Shown: piece after piece, positions 34,455-42,667 of the stretch
How positions within the stretch are numbered: position 1 is the first letter of the stretch
How the letters are laid out: every line of letters begins with the position of its first letter
Assembly: GCA_963842295.1 (NCBI GenBank)
Contig: CAWJFY010000005.1
Coordinates: 62,001-126,000 of the forward strand
From: JAJNBA01 sp963842295
GTDB taxonomy: Bacteria; Actinomycetota; UBA4738; HRBIN12
Direction of reading: 5' to 3'
DNA length: 64,000 bases
The notes under the pieces: generated by a model
Database searches by the model: none
The model's input: the letters and a program-made list of their open reading frames with translations, nothing else
What the model was told of the DNA's origin: nothing
Position numbers and translations under genes: made by a program

Positions 34455-35122
34455 CGAACGACCGGCCGCTCCTCGTGCTCCTCCACGACGAAGGACGCTC
34501 TGCCGACCAATGGCGTGAGTTCGTCCCGCTCCTCGAATCACGCTTCCGCGTGATCGCCCCGAACCTGCCACCCGGCCCGGCCGAGGCGAAGCTCGATCGC
34601 CTGCGGTCTTCGATCGACGGTGAGCGATGTGCCGTGATCGGTCACGGAACGGGCGGGGCGCTCGCCCAGGCACTGGCGGTCGACGGCGGTGTCGAGGCGA
34701 TGGTCCTGCTCGACGCTCCCCGCGCCGCGGGCGTGAGCGACGAGGACCTCGCCTCCTTCGACTTCCCGGTGCTTCTCCTGTGGGGTGAGGACGACGACGT
34801 CGTGCCCGTCGCGATCGCCGAGGCCTTGAACGATGCGATCGCGACCTCGACGTTGGGGCTCCTCCCCGGATGCGGTCACGACCTCACCGAGGAGGCAGCC
34901 GCCACGATCGCGCCGATGATCCTGGAGTACCTTCGCGCCCGGTATCTCAAGCAGTCCCACGCGCAGGCGCACCCTCACGGCGCCGGCGACACGCGCGCCG
35001 ACGGTCACGCGCACGACGGCGTGGTGCGGATCCAGCTCGAACGCCGGCCTCCCTGGGTCGACCTCGAGGAAGACGAGCGCGACGACTGGTTCGTCGACGA
35101 GGACGAGGAGTCAGCCCCGTGA
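34451..35122 (+). CDS. Alpha/beta-hydrolase-fold protein lacking the nucleophile serine
   Basis: 223 residues from GTG. The fold reads as an alpha/beta hydrolase: LLVLLHDEGRSADQW near the N-terminus, acid loop WGEDDDVVP (Asp115/116) and His143 in GCGHDL. The nucleophile elbow is GHGTGG at 64-69, where active family members have GHSxGG, so the catalytic Ser is Gly66. The protein is probably not a classical esterase; it may be a pseudoenzyme or use other chemistry. A His-rich then strongly acidic C-terminal tail (residues about 165-223) follows. It overlaps both folP and folB by 4 nt, which ties it to folate synthesis by position only. Confidence 0.75.
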   Translation: MTNDRPLLVLLHDEGRSADQWREFVPLLESRFRVIAPNLPPGPAEAKLDRLRSSIDGERCAVIGHGTGGALAQALAVDGGVEAMVLLDAPRAAGVSDEDLASFDFPVLLLWGEDDDVVPVAIAEALNDAIATSTLGLLPGCGHDLTEEAAATIAPMILEYLRARYLKQSHAQAHPHGAGDTRADGHAHDGVVRIQLERRPPWVDLEEDERDDWFVDEDEESAP

Positions 35123-35487
35123 GCAGAGCCCGCCTGTTCCTGTCCGGGATCCGCGCCGAAGGCCGCCATGGCGCACGTCCCGGAGAGAAGGACGAGGCCC
35201 AGCCGTTCGTCGTGGACCTCGACCTCGAGGTCGACGCCGGCGATGATTCGATCGAGGCGACGGCCGACTACCGGCAGATCACCGACGCGGTTCGCCAGGT
35301 CGTCGAGCAGGGATCGTTCGACCTCATCGAGACGATGGCCGAGGCGATCGCCCGCCGCATCGCGTCGATCGCCCCCGTCATCGAGGTGACCGCCGTGGTG
35401 CACAAGCCGAACGCAGCCGGCCGCCTGGGGATCGATGGAGTGGCGGCCGCCGCGACGGCGACCGGGAGCGCCACGGCGGGCGGCTAG
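35119..35487 (+). CDS. folB: Dihydroneopterin aldolase
   Basis: 122 residues from GTG. It cleaves dihydroneopterin to 6-hydroxymethyl-dihydropterin. The family core is present: LFLSGIRAEGRHGARPGEK at the start, VDLDLEVDAG, the DYRQITDAVRQVVEQGSFDLIETMAE helix, and the C-terminal VVHKPNA strand. Overlaps the hydrolase-like gene by 4 nt (GTGA); folK begins 6 nt after its stop. Confidence 0.93.
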   Translation: MSRARLFLSGIRAEGRHGARPGEKDEAQPFVVDLDLEVDAGDDSIEATADYRQITDAVRQVVEQGSFDLIETMAEAIARRIASIAPVIEVTAVVHKPNAAGRLGIDGVAAAATATGSATAGG

Positions 35488-35493
35488 GTCGCG

Positions 35494-35991
35494 ATGGGTG
35501 TCGTGGCCTTCCTCGGGCTCGGTTCGAACCTCGGGGACCGCCTGACGAACCTCCAGGCCGCGGTCGATGCCCTCCAGACCGAGCCCGGGCTCCGCGTGAC
35601 GGCATCCAGCCGTGTGTGGGAGACGGTGCCGGTGGGCGGGCCGCCGCAGCCGGATTTCCTGAACGCCGTCATCCGCGCGGAGACCGATCTCTCGGCCCGG
35701 GACCTGCTCGATGTCGCGCGTCGGGTCGAACAGCGGATGGGACGGGTCCGGAAGGAGCGGTGGGGAGCGCGCTCGCTGGATGTGGACATCCTGCTCTACG
35801 ACGAGGAGCAGATCGACGAGCCAGAGCTCGTGGTGCCGCATCCGCGGATGGCCCAGCGAGCGTTCGTCCTCCTGCCGCTCCTCGAACTCGATCCGGATCC
35901 GGTCCTGCCGGACGGGACCCGACTGAAGGAGGTGCGGGTCGACACGGGCGGGGTCACGCCGTCCGCGCCGCCGCTCGCCGTGCGCCCATGA
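35494..35991 (+). CDS. folK: 2-amino-4-hydroxy-6-hydroxymethyldihydropteridine diphosphokinase
   Basis: 165 residues. It transfers pyrophosphate from ATP to 6-hydroxymethyl-dihydropterin, giving the substrate of FolP. Conserved GLGSNLGDR and the signature RWGARSLDVDILLYDE with the two metal Asp are present, followed by VVPHPRMAQRAFVLLPL. The stop overlaps the ATG of the next gene (ATGA). Confidence 0.95.
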   Translation: MGVVAFLGLGSNLGDRLTNLQAAVDALQTEPGLRVTASSRVWETVPVGGPPQPDFLNAVIRAETDLSARDLLDVARRVEQRMGRVRKERWGARSLDVDILLYDEEQIDEPELVVPHPRMAQRAFVLLPLLELDPDPVLPDGTRLKEVRVDTGGVTPSAPPLAVRP

Positions 35992-37325
35992 CCGCGACGT
36001 GTTTCCGATGCGACTGGGTGGGCGAGACCGGTCGTGCAGCGTGTCCCTCGTGCGGCGCGCCGCTCTACCGCCCAGCGCCGCGCGATCCGGAGCGCCGCAC
36101 CGCACCCCCACCACCTCCGGCGACGGAGATCGAACGACCGGATCGCGGGGCGGTGGCTCATCCGTCGGAGGGTCGACCGGTGACCACGAGCCCTCGAGCG
36201 GTCCTCCTGACCGTGGGCGCGGTGTTCTCGGTGATCGTCTTCCTGTTGGCGCGCGGAGGTCTCGACTCGGGCCCGGAACCGGTGGGGTCGCCCAGCCAGG
36301 TTCCCGAGGAGACAGGTGGGCGGCTGATCTACAGCGTGCCGGTCGCGGGCGGGATGGCGCGTGTGTGGCGATGGGATCTTCTGACCGACCGGGTAGCGAA
36401 GGGTCCCCTCATCCGGGAGCCGCTCGCTCTCGTGAACGTTCACTCACCGACGTACGGCTGGCTCGGGATCACCTCGGACCTGGGCGGTGGCGAACGGGAA
36501 GCATCGTTCCTCGACTCGCTCGACGCGGATGCCGCGGCCGAATCGATCGGGCGAGGCGACATCGTGACCTGGACTCGCCGCGGCGGCACCGTGCTGCTGG
36601 TCGAACGCGGGGCGGTGTTCGGCCGTTGTCAGCGCAGCGTTGACGTGACGGCGGTGAACGTGGGACGACCCGGCCGCGAGACCGTCCTCCGCGACACGAT
36701 CTGCGGCGACGTCCTGTCCGCGGGGCGATCGAGCCTCGGCTATTTCTTGACGATCCTCGGTGAGCACGGTGTCGACATCGTGGGTGCGGGGTATGAGAAC
36801 GCCGGCGTCCTCCTCGAGGATCACGGCGTGATCGACGTCTCTCCCGGCGGCCAGATGCTGGTGACACCTGCAACGGAGTTCCTCCCCGAGCCGTCCCCGG
36901 ATACAGAGCCTGATGAGGCGCCGCTGCGGGTCTCGGGAGTGGCCTCTCGGTACCGCCTGTTCGCCGGGCCACCGGTCGACCTGCTCGCGGATGCCGCGCC
37001 GCTCCGGATCGAGCGGGTGCTGGCCTATGCGGATGCCGGGACCCGGGCTCTCGTGATCGGCAGCCAGGGCCGCGACGGCGCCGCGTTGTGGGAGGTGCCG
37101 CTCGGCATCGGCGGGAGTGACCCTGCGATCCCCCGGTACATCACCCAGGTCTTCGGCGACACCGCGGCAACGTATGCGAACGACGGAACGGCCTTCGTCC
37201 TCACGGATGCGCGCCTCTGGCACCTCCGGGATCATCGGCTCACGGCGCTGACCGTTCCCGATGGCGCGCCCCGGCCTGCAGGACCGCTCGCCTGGATCGT
37301 GCGGGAGCCGACGACGGGGCTCTAG
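35988..37325 (+). CDS. Zinc-ribbon, single-pass membrane protein with large extracytoplasmic domain
   Basis: 445 residues. A cytoplasmic zinc ribbon (Cys5, Cys8, Cys19, Cys22) and a Pro-rich stretch precede one membrane helix (about 70-88, VLLTVGAVFSVIVFLLA). The remaining 350 residues look like repeated beta-strand units, possibly a beta-propeller, with no catalytic motif I recognise. It is cotranslated with folK (4-nt overlap), but a folate role is not suggested by its sequence. Function unknown. Confidence 0.75.
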   Translation: MTATCFRCDWVGETGRAACPSCGAPLYRPAPRDPERRTAPPPPPATEIERPDRGAVAHPSEGRPVTTSPRAVLLTVGAVFSVIVFLLARGGLDSGPEPVGSPSQVPEETGGRLIYSVPVAGGMARVWRWDLLTDRVAKGPLIREPLALVNVHSPTYGWLGITSDLGGGEREASFLDSLDADAAAESIGRGDIVTWTRRGGTVLLVERGAVFGRCQRSVDVTAVNVGRPGRETVLRDTICGDVLSAGRSSLGYFLTILGEHGVDIVGAGYENAGVLLEDHGVIDVSPGGQMLVTPATEFLPEPSPDTEPDEAPLRVSGVASRYRLFAGPPVDLLADAAPLRIERVLAYADAGTRALVIGSQGRDGAALWEVPLGIGGSDPAIPRYITQVFGDTAATYANDGTAFVLTDARLWHLRDHRLTALTVPDGAPRPAGPLAWIVREPTTGL

Positions 37326-37374
37326 GCGGGACCGTGGTCGGTTCGTTCGAAGGCGAGTTGCGATACTCGACCGG

Positions 37375-38238
37375 ATGAAGGTCGCCGTGATCGGCGCGGG
37401 AAGGGTCGGGATGGCGTTCGCCGTGCTGCTGGAGCGGGCGGGTCATGTGATCGTGGGGATCTCCGGCCGGGCGGACACAAGGAGACGCGCAGGCGCATAC
37501 CTCGCGAGCGCACCCTTCCTCGAGGCGCCCGAGGCGGCCGCCGCGGCGGAGCTCGTGGTGATCGGCACTCCCGACGACGTGATCGAGTCGATCGTCGAAG
37601 CCCTCGCCGCGGCGGCCGCGGTCGGCCCCGGCACATGGGTCTCGCATCTCTCGGGCGCGCTCGGACTCGACGCCCTCGGGCGTGCTCGCGAGGCAGGTGC
37701 GCGGATCCTCGCGGTCCATCCGCTGCAGACGTTCCCGGATGTGGACTCGGCATTGGAGCACCTGGCCGGCTGCTCGATCGCGGTCACGGCGGAGGAGGAC
37801 GAGGGATACCTCCTCGGCGAGCGTCTAGCCGATGACCTCCACGGCGTCCCGTTCCGCCTGGCGGACGAGCTCCGACCGCTTTATCACGCGGCCGCCGTGT
37901 TCGCCTCCAACTACCTCGTGACCGCATCGGCGATCGCGGAGTCGCTGTTCGCTGCGGCGGGACTCCCCGATCCCGCGCATGCCATGGCGCCGCTGCAACG
38001 CGCATCGCTCGACCACGTCGAGAAGCTCGGCCCGGCTCGTGCACTGACCGGCCCCGCGGTGCGCGGTGATGCCGGCACGATCCGTCGCAACCTCGAAGCG
38101 CTGGAACGCCATGCTCCGGGGCTGGTCCCCTCCTACGTCGCGATGGCCAGAGCGACGCTGGATCTGGCCGAAGGATCCGGGCGCCTCCGATCCGGGTCGC
38201 GAGCCGCGGTCGAGGAAGTGCTCGAGGCATGGAGCTGA
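37375..38238 (+). CDS. Rossmann-like / DUF2520 domain protein
   Basis: 287 residues. An N-terminal NAD(P)-binding Rossmann fold (VIGAGRVGMAFAVLLERAG) is followed by a C-terminal helical DUF2520 domain (DELRPLYHAAAVFASNYLV). The family sits beside panC in actinobacteria (Rv3603c next to panC in M. tuberculosis) and resembles ketopantoate reductase-like dehydrogenases. A pantothenate-related reduction is plausible but not proven. It overlaps panC by 10 nt. Confidence 0.87.
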   Translation: MKVAVIGAGRVGMAFAVLLERAGHVIVGISGRADTRRRAGAYLASAPFLEAPEAAAAAELVVIGTPDDVIESIVEALAAAAAVGPGTWVSHLSGALGLDALGRAREAGARILAVHPLQTFPDVDSALEHLAGCSIAVTAEEDEGYLLGERLADDLHGVPFRLADELRPLYHAAAVFASNYLVTASAIAESLFAAAGLPDPAHAMAPLQRASLDHVEKLGPARALTGPAVRGDAGTIRRNLEALERHAPGLVPSYVAMARATLDLAEGSGRLRSGSRAAVEEVLEAWS

Positions 38239-39128
38239 TCCGGGGAGCGGACGAGCTGCGGCGGACCACCACGTCCTTCCGTGCCACCGTGTCCTCGCAT
38301 GCCACCACCTCATCCGCTGCGGACGGATCGGAGGTGGGGCTCGTGCCGACCATGGGCTCACTTCACGCGGGGCACGCCTCGCTGATCAGGCGCGCCCGAG
38401 ACGAGGCCGCCCGCGTGGTCGTGTCGATCTTCGTCAATCCGGCGCAGTTCAGCCCCGGCGAGGATCTCCGAACGTACCCGCGTGAGGAGGAACGCGACCT
38501 CGAGGTCTGTCGGCGACTGGGTGTCGACGCGGTCTGGGCTCCCTCGGAGGAAGAGGTCTACCCGCCGGGCGCGACGTTGCCCGAGCCGGCCCCCGGGCCC
38601 GTCGGCGAAACGTTCGAGGGCGCGGCACGGCCAGGCCATTTCCGTGGCGTGCTGAAGGTGGTGCATCGCCTCTTCGATCTCACGGGGCCGTGCCGCGCCT
38701 ACTTCGGCGAGAAGGACGCGCAGCAGCTGTTCCTCGTTCGCCGCATGATCTCGGAGATGGATCTGCCCGTCACGGTCGTTCCGTGTCCGACGGTGCGCGA
38801 GCCCGACGGCCTGGCGTACTCGTCCAGGAACGCCCGCCTCGGCGCCGAGGAGCGCGAACAGGCCGGTTGCCTGTTCCTGGCTCTCTCGGAGGCAGCGGGT
38901 CTCTCCCGCGCCGGCGAAACGGACGCGGCGATCCTGGTCGCGGCGATGGGCCGCGAGATCGGGGCGACGCCGCTCGCCCGCCTCGACTACGCGGCTGTCG
39001 TGCGGGAGGACACGTTCGAACCCATCACCGGTCTCGGCGAGCCCGCGCGAGCGATCGTCGCCGCGCGCTTCCCGTCGGCGAGGCTCATCGACAACCTTCG
39101 CCTTCCTGAACCCCCGAAGGAAAGCTGA
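38229..39128 (+). CDS. panC: Pantothenate synthetase
   Basis: 299 residues. It joins pantoate and beta-alanine with ATP to form pantothenate. It has the nucleotidyltransferase motif PTMGSLHAGHASLI, IFVNPAQFSPGEDL, the dimer/pantoate region FRGVLKVVHRLF, GEKDAQQLFLVRRM and the SSRNARL loop. The N-terminus carries an extra Ser/Thr-rich insert of about 12 residues before the first motif. No panD (aspartate decarboxylase), usually next in actinobacteria, is found between panC and coaX. Confidence 0.95.
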   Translation: MELIRGADELRRTTTSFRATVSSHATTSSAADGSEVGLVPTMGSLHAGHASLIRRARDEAARVVVSIFVNPAQFSPGEDLRTYPREEERDLEVCRRLGVDAVWAPSEEEVYPPGATLPEPAPGPVGETFEGAARPGHFRGVLKVVHRLFDLTGPCRAYFGEKDAQQLFLVRRMISEMDLPVTVVPCPTVREPDGLAYSSRNARLGAEEREQAGCLFLALSEAAGLSRAGETDAAILVAAMGREIGATPLARLDYAAVVREDTFEPITGLGEPARAIVAARFPSARLIDNLRLPEPPKES

Positions 39129-39207
39129 TCGAGTTGTCGCCGCCCGGTCCGTGGGCGACGATGGACCGTCCCTCCATCGACCGCACGACCTGTGCCGGGA
39201 GCCCGCG

Positions 39208-39975
39208 ATGCTGCTCACCGCCGATGTCGGCAACACGGAAACCGTGCTCGGGGTCTTCGACGGTCCCGAGCTCGCGCACACGTGGCGGCTCTCCACCCAG
39301 CCGGAGCGCTCCGCCGACGAGCTCGCCCTCGTCTTCGCCGGGCTGCTCGAGCATCGAGGTCTCTCGCTCGAGAAGCTCTCCGGCCTATGCATCGCGTCGG
39401 TCGTCCCCGACGTCACGCAGCAGCTCCGCGAGATGGCCGCCCGCTACCTCTCGTTCGAGCCGCTGGTCGTCGGTCCGGGGACCAAGACGGGCGTCTCGAT
39501 CCTCACGGACAACCCACGCGAGGTCGGAGCCGACCGGATCGTCAACACGCTCGCGGCCTACACGCGCTTCGGTGGTCCCGCGATCGTCGTCGATTTCGGC
39601 ACCGGAACGAACTTCGACGTCGTCTCCGAGAGCGGTGAGTTCCTCGGAGGGGTGATCGCCCCCGGTCTCCAGATCTCCGCGGCCACGCTGATGCAACGCG
39701 CGGCCCGGCTCACCCGCGTCGATCTGGAGGCGCCGCCGTCGGTGATCGGCAAGAACACCGTCGAGGCGATCCAGTCGGGCCTCGTGTTCGGCACGGCCGG
39801 CGAGGTCGACGGCATCGTCGATCGGATCCGGCGAGAGCTAAGCGGCGCGACGACGATCGCCACCGGCGGTCTGGCCCCGGTGGTGATCCCGCACTGCCGG
39901 ACGATCGACCATCACGAGCCGTTCCTGACGCTGGAGGGGCTCCGGCTGGTTCACGGGAAGAACCTCGATGACTGA
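39208..39975 (+). CDS. coaX: Type III pantothenate kinase
   Basis: 255 residues. It phosphorylates pantothenate in the first step of CoA synthesis. ASKHA-fold motifs are present: ADVGNTETVLGV at the N-terminus, GADRIVNTLAAY, the VVDFGTGTNFDVV strand and GGVIAPGLQIS. The ATG at 39208 has GGGAG upstream; longer in-frame extensions lack one. The stop overlaps the lysS start region by 8 nt. Confidence 0.95.
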   Translation: MLLTADVGNTETVLGVFDGPELAHTWRLSTQPERSADELALVFAGLLEHRGLSLEKLSGLCIASVVPDVTQQLREMAARYLSFEPLVVGPGTKTGVSILTDNPREVGADRIVNTLAAYTRFGGPAIVVDFGTGTNFDVVSESGEFLGGVIAPGLQISAATLMQRAARLTRVDLEAPPSVIGKNTVEAIQSGLVFGTAGEVDGIVDRIRRELSGATTIATGGLAPVVIPHCRTIDHHEPFLTLEGLRLVHGKNLDD

Positions 39976-41497
39976 GCAGGAGGAGGCCGGGCGATCTCGC
40001 GAGGAAGAGGTCCTCCGTGCTCGGCGGGGATCCCTGGAGCGGCTCGGGGGCAGGGCGTTCGCGTTCAGCCTGAAGGAGGCGCTGGGCGTCGACCAGCCCG
40101 TCGCGACCTCGGCGCTCCGCGAACGCTTCGGGAAGCTCCCTCCGGACCACCAGGGGGGGGACACGGTTGCCGTTGCGGGCCGAGTCGTCCTGAAGCGGGA
40201 CATGGGGAAGCTGAAGTTCCTCACGCTCCGCGACGGCAGCGGGGACATCCAGCTCGTCTGCAACCAGGCGGAGCTCGACGACGAGACCTTCGCACTCCTG
40301 GACGAGGTGGATCTCGGGGACATCATCGGTGCGGTAGGGCAGGTGGGCACCACCCGCCGGGGCGAGCTGTCGATCTTCGTCGAACGCTGGTCGATGCTGA
40401 CGAAGTCGCTCCGACCGCTGCCGGAGAAGTGGCACGGTCTCAAGGATCCCGACCTCCAACAGCGACGGCGCTACCTCCACCTGATCGCCGACGAGACGCC
40501 GCGCCGCTACCTCGCGGCTCGAGCGGCCCTCCTCCGTGCTCTGCGCGAGGTTCTCCACGAGAGGGGCTTCGTCGAGTTCGAAGGCCCGATGCTCCAGACG
40601 GTGGCGGGAGGAGCCAGCGCTCGCCCGTTCACGACGTTCCATGAGGCTCTCGGCATCGAGACCAAGCTCCGGATCTCGCTCGAGCTCTACCTCAAACGGT
40701 TGCTCGTGGGGGGGATCGAGCGTGTGTACGAGCTCGGCCGCAACTTCCGCAACGAGGGCATCGACCGGGATCACAACCCGGAATTCACGATGCTCGAGGC
40801 CTACCAGGCCTACGGCGACTACACGACGATGATGGAGCTGTCGGAGGTGCTCGTTCGTGAGAGCGCTCGAGCCGTGAACCCGGTGATGGGCCGCGAACCC
40901 GGTCGGCTCACGATCCCCTGGCGCCGCGGGGAGGTCGATCTCGCCCCGCCGTTCCGCCGCCTCTCCATGCTCGACGCCGTCTCGACCGCGACGGGAGAGC
41001 AGATCACATTGGATCGCACCGATCTTCGGGCGATCGCGGAGCGACACGGCGTCGAGGTGGACGACGTCTGGGGCCCGGGCAAGATCGTGGTCGAGCTGTT
41101 CGAGAAGCTCGTCGAGCAGACGATCGTGGCGCCGACGTTCGTCTTGGATTTCCCCAGGGAGGTGTCTCCCCTGGCGAGGCCCCACAGATCGAACCCCGAG
41201 CTCACGGAGCACTTCGACCTCATCATCGGCGGCGTCGAGCTGGTGACCGCGTTCTCCGAGCTCACCGATCCGCTGGAGCAGCGGGCGAAATTCGAGCTCC
41301 AACAGCAACTCAAGGCGGCCGGCGTGGAGGAGACGCATCCGCTCGACGAGGACTTCCTCAGGGCCCTGGAGCACGGCATGCCGCCGGCGGGGGGCCTGGG
41401 CCTCGGCATCGACCGGCTCATCATGTTGCTCACGGACGCGCCGTCGCTCCGCGACCTCATCATGTTCCCCACGCACCGCCCCGAAGCCACCGGTTGA
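39968..41497 (+). CDS. lysS: Lysyl-tRNA synthetase, class II
   Basis: 509 residues. An N-terminal OB-fold anticodon-binding domain (VAVAGRVVLKRDMGKLKF) is followed by the class II catalytic core: motif 2 FRNEGIDRDHNPEFTMLE, and motif 3 GLGLGIDRLIMLLTDAPSLR. Length and order match bacterial LysRS. It ends the coaX-lysS coupling; a small convergent gene follows after 30 nt. Confidence 0.96.
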   Translation: MTEQEEAGRSREEEVLRARRGSLERLGGRAFAFSLKEALGVDQPVATSALRERFGKLPPDHQGGDTVAVAGRVVLKRDMGKLKFLTLRDGSGDIQLVCNQAELDDETFALLDEVDLGDIIGAVGQVGTTRRGELSIFVERWSMLTKSLRPLPEKWHGLKDPDLQQRRRYLHLIADETPRRYLAARAALLRALREVLHERGFVEFEGPMLQTVAGGASARPFTTFHEALGIETKLRISLELYLKRLLVGGIERVYELGRNFRNEGIDRDHNPEFTMLEAYQAYGDYTTMMELSEVLVRESARAVNPVMGREPGRLTIPWRRGEVDLAPPFRRLSMLDAVSTATGEQITLDRTDLRAIAERHGVEVDDVWGPGKIVVELFEKLVEQTIVAPTFVLDFPREVSPLARPHRSNPELTEHFDLIIGGVELVTAFSELTDPLEQRAKFELQQQLKAAGVEETHPLDEDFLRALEHGMPPAGGLGLGIDRLIMLLTDAPSLRDLIMFPTHRPEATG

Positions 41498-41527
41498 GCG
41501 ACGGACCGGCGTCACGTTCCCCTCGGT

Positions 41528-41815
41528 CTAGCGGCTTCGCGCCCAGCGCTTGCCGGCGCCCCTGCCCCCGCCACCGATCGCGCCGAGGTCGACCAGCACG
41601 CCGAGGATGATCAACAGGAGTCCTACGCCCTTCACGCCCCCGTAGCGGTTCTGAGCCACGGCGTAGCCCAATGTCGTGGTCGGGAGCACGAAGAACCCTA
41701 GGAGAGGCCATACCCAGGTTCCGAAGGCGGTCGAGAGGTAGTCGGAGAACAGCCACAGCACGACCATGATCGTGCGGGGAACGAAGAGGACGAACAGGCC
41801 GATCAGACAGCCCAC
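41528..41815 (-). CDS. Small membrane protein, unknown function
   Basis: 95 residues from GTG with three hydrophobic segments (LIGLFVLFVPRTIMVVLWLF, WVWPLLGFFVLPTTTLGYAV, GVGLLLIILGVLVDLGAIG) and a basic C-terminus. GGTAGGG lies about 7 nt upstream of the start. It follows the lone receiver gene by 22 nt on the same strand. No family recognised with certainty. Confidence 0.7.
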   Translation of the reverse strand: MGCLIGLFVLFVPRTIMVVLWLFSDYLSTAFGTWVWPLLGFFVLPTTTLGYAVAQNRYGGVKGVGLLLIILGVLVDLGAIGGGGRGAGKRWARSR

Positions 41816-41837
41816 GTAGGGACCCTACCCGGGCGCG

Positions 41838-42206
41838 TCACCTCTCGTCCGTGGTCACCTCGTGGAGCACCTGCAGGATGTCCTGGAGGCCTCTCCCCTT
41901 CGCGACGAACCCGGAGGCGCCGGCACCGCGCGCGGCGCGTTCGACCCCTTCGTCCGCGTGCGCGGTGAGGATCACGACCGGAAGATCCGGTGCGGAGGCG
42001 TGGATCCGTTGCATCGCCTCGATCCCCGAGATGTCCGGCATCGACAGGTCCATGAGGACGACATCCGGCTGAAGCTCCTTCGCCCCGACGCACGCGTCCT
42101 CACCACCCGAGGCCTCGCCCGCGACGTCGATGTCGCCGACGAGGCGGAGCGCCGATGCGAGCGCCTTCCGGAAGGCTGGGTGGTCGTCGACGACAAGCAC
42201 TCGCAC
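41838..42206 (-). CDS. Stand-alone response-regulator receiver domain
   Basis: 122 residues. CheY-like receiver with VVDDHPAFR, phospho-acceptor Asp in LMDLSMPD, Thr in VILTAHAD and Lys in FVAKGRG; no output domain. GTG at 42206 is chosen because AGGAG lies 9 nt upstream and the longer upstream frame reads as non-coding. The sequence resembles the receiver half of NarL-type regulators, so it may derive from one by loss of the HTH. No kinase is adjacent. Confidence 0.87.
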   Translation of the reverse strand: MRVLVVDDHPAFRKALASALRLVGDIDVAGEASGGEDACVGAKELQPDVVLMDLSMPDISGIEAMQRIHASAPDLPVVILTAHADEGVERAARGAGASGFVAKGRGLQDILQVLHEVTTDER

Positions 42207-42667
42207 GGTCTCGCTCTCCTTCCGGCCGGACCCGGTTGTAAGCCCGGCCTCGCATAGGCCAGGACTGGCAAGCCCGACCTCGAAGCGATGGGGAGGGCTC
42301 CCGTGCAGGGACACGAGGAGCTGTTCGAACGATGCTGCCAGTCGGCGAGTTCCGTGCCAACGGTCTTCCGGGTGATTCGTCTGGTCCGAAAGGTCTATGT
42401 GGCGGCTCCTCCCAAGTCGGACTCATCCCCGGGCCGACTTCTTCCGAAGAAGAAGAGGTGAGAGTTGGGTCCGGAAACCGGACGGGTCCCGGGAGGGTGG
42501 AACGGATGTTGCGAGGCGTGCTGGCGTATCGGGGGCGCTGGGTATACTGCGTGCAGAGAGGCGCCGCGACTGGAATCGAGCGGCGCCTCATGCACCTCGA
42601 GGGTAGGACGGGGTCCGACGATCCTCGGGGCCGGACGGACGGGTCGCCGCCTGGAGGGATGTAGGGC
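42207..42667. other. 461-bp intergenic region upstream of clpC
   Basis: Separates the divergent receiver gene and clpC. It contains a small hairpin GGCCT-cgcat-AGGCC at 42246-42260, a TATACT element and a strong leader stem-loop just after it (separate entry). Reading frames across it have no ribosome-binding site and look non-coding. Confidence 0.6.
42543..42595 (+). promoter_or_regulatory. Candidate clpC -10 element and 5'-leader stem-loop
   Basis: TATACT at 42543-42548 fits a sigma70-type -10 box, though no good -35 is visible. Immediately downstream GAGGCGCCGC (42558-42567) pairs perfectly with GCGGCGCCTC (42580-42589) around a 12-nt loop, and flanking GTGCA/TGCAC extend the stem to 15 bp. 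Placed near the transcript 5' end, it could stabilise the mRNA or be an operator. It is not a CIRCE or a recognised ClgR site. Confidence 0.45.

Noticed and set aside
41838..42206. Lone receiver read as a truncated NarL regulator pseudogene
   Set aside because: A clean stop, good start and all phosphorylation residues are present, with no HTH remnant downstream.
42332..42664. A 110-codon plus-strand frame just before clpC
   Set aside because: No ribosome-binding site, no recognisable domain, and it runs through the candidate promoter and leader hairpin.
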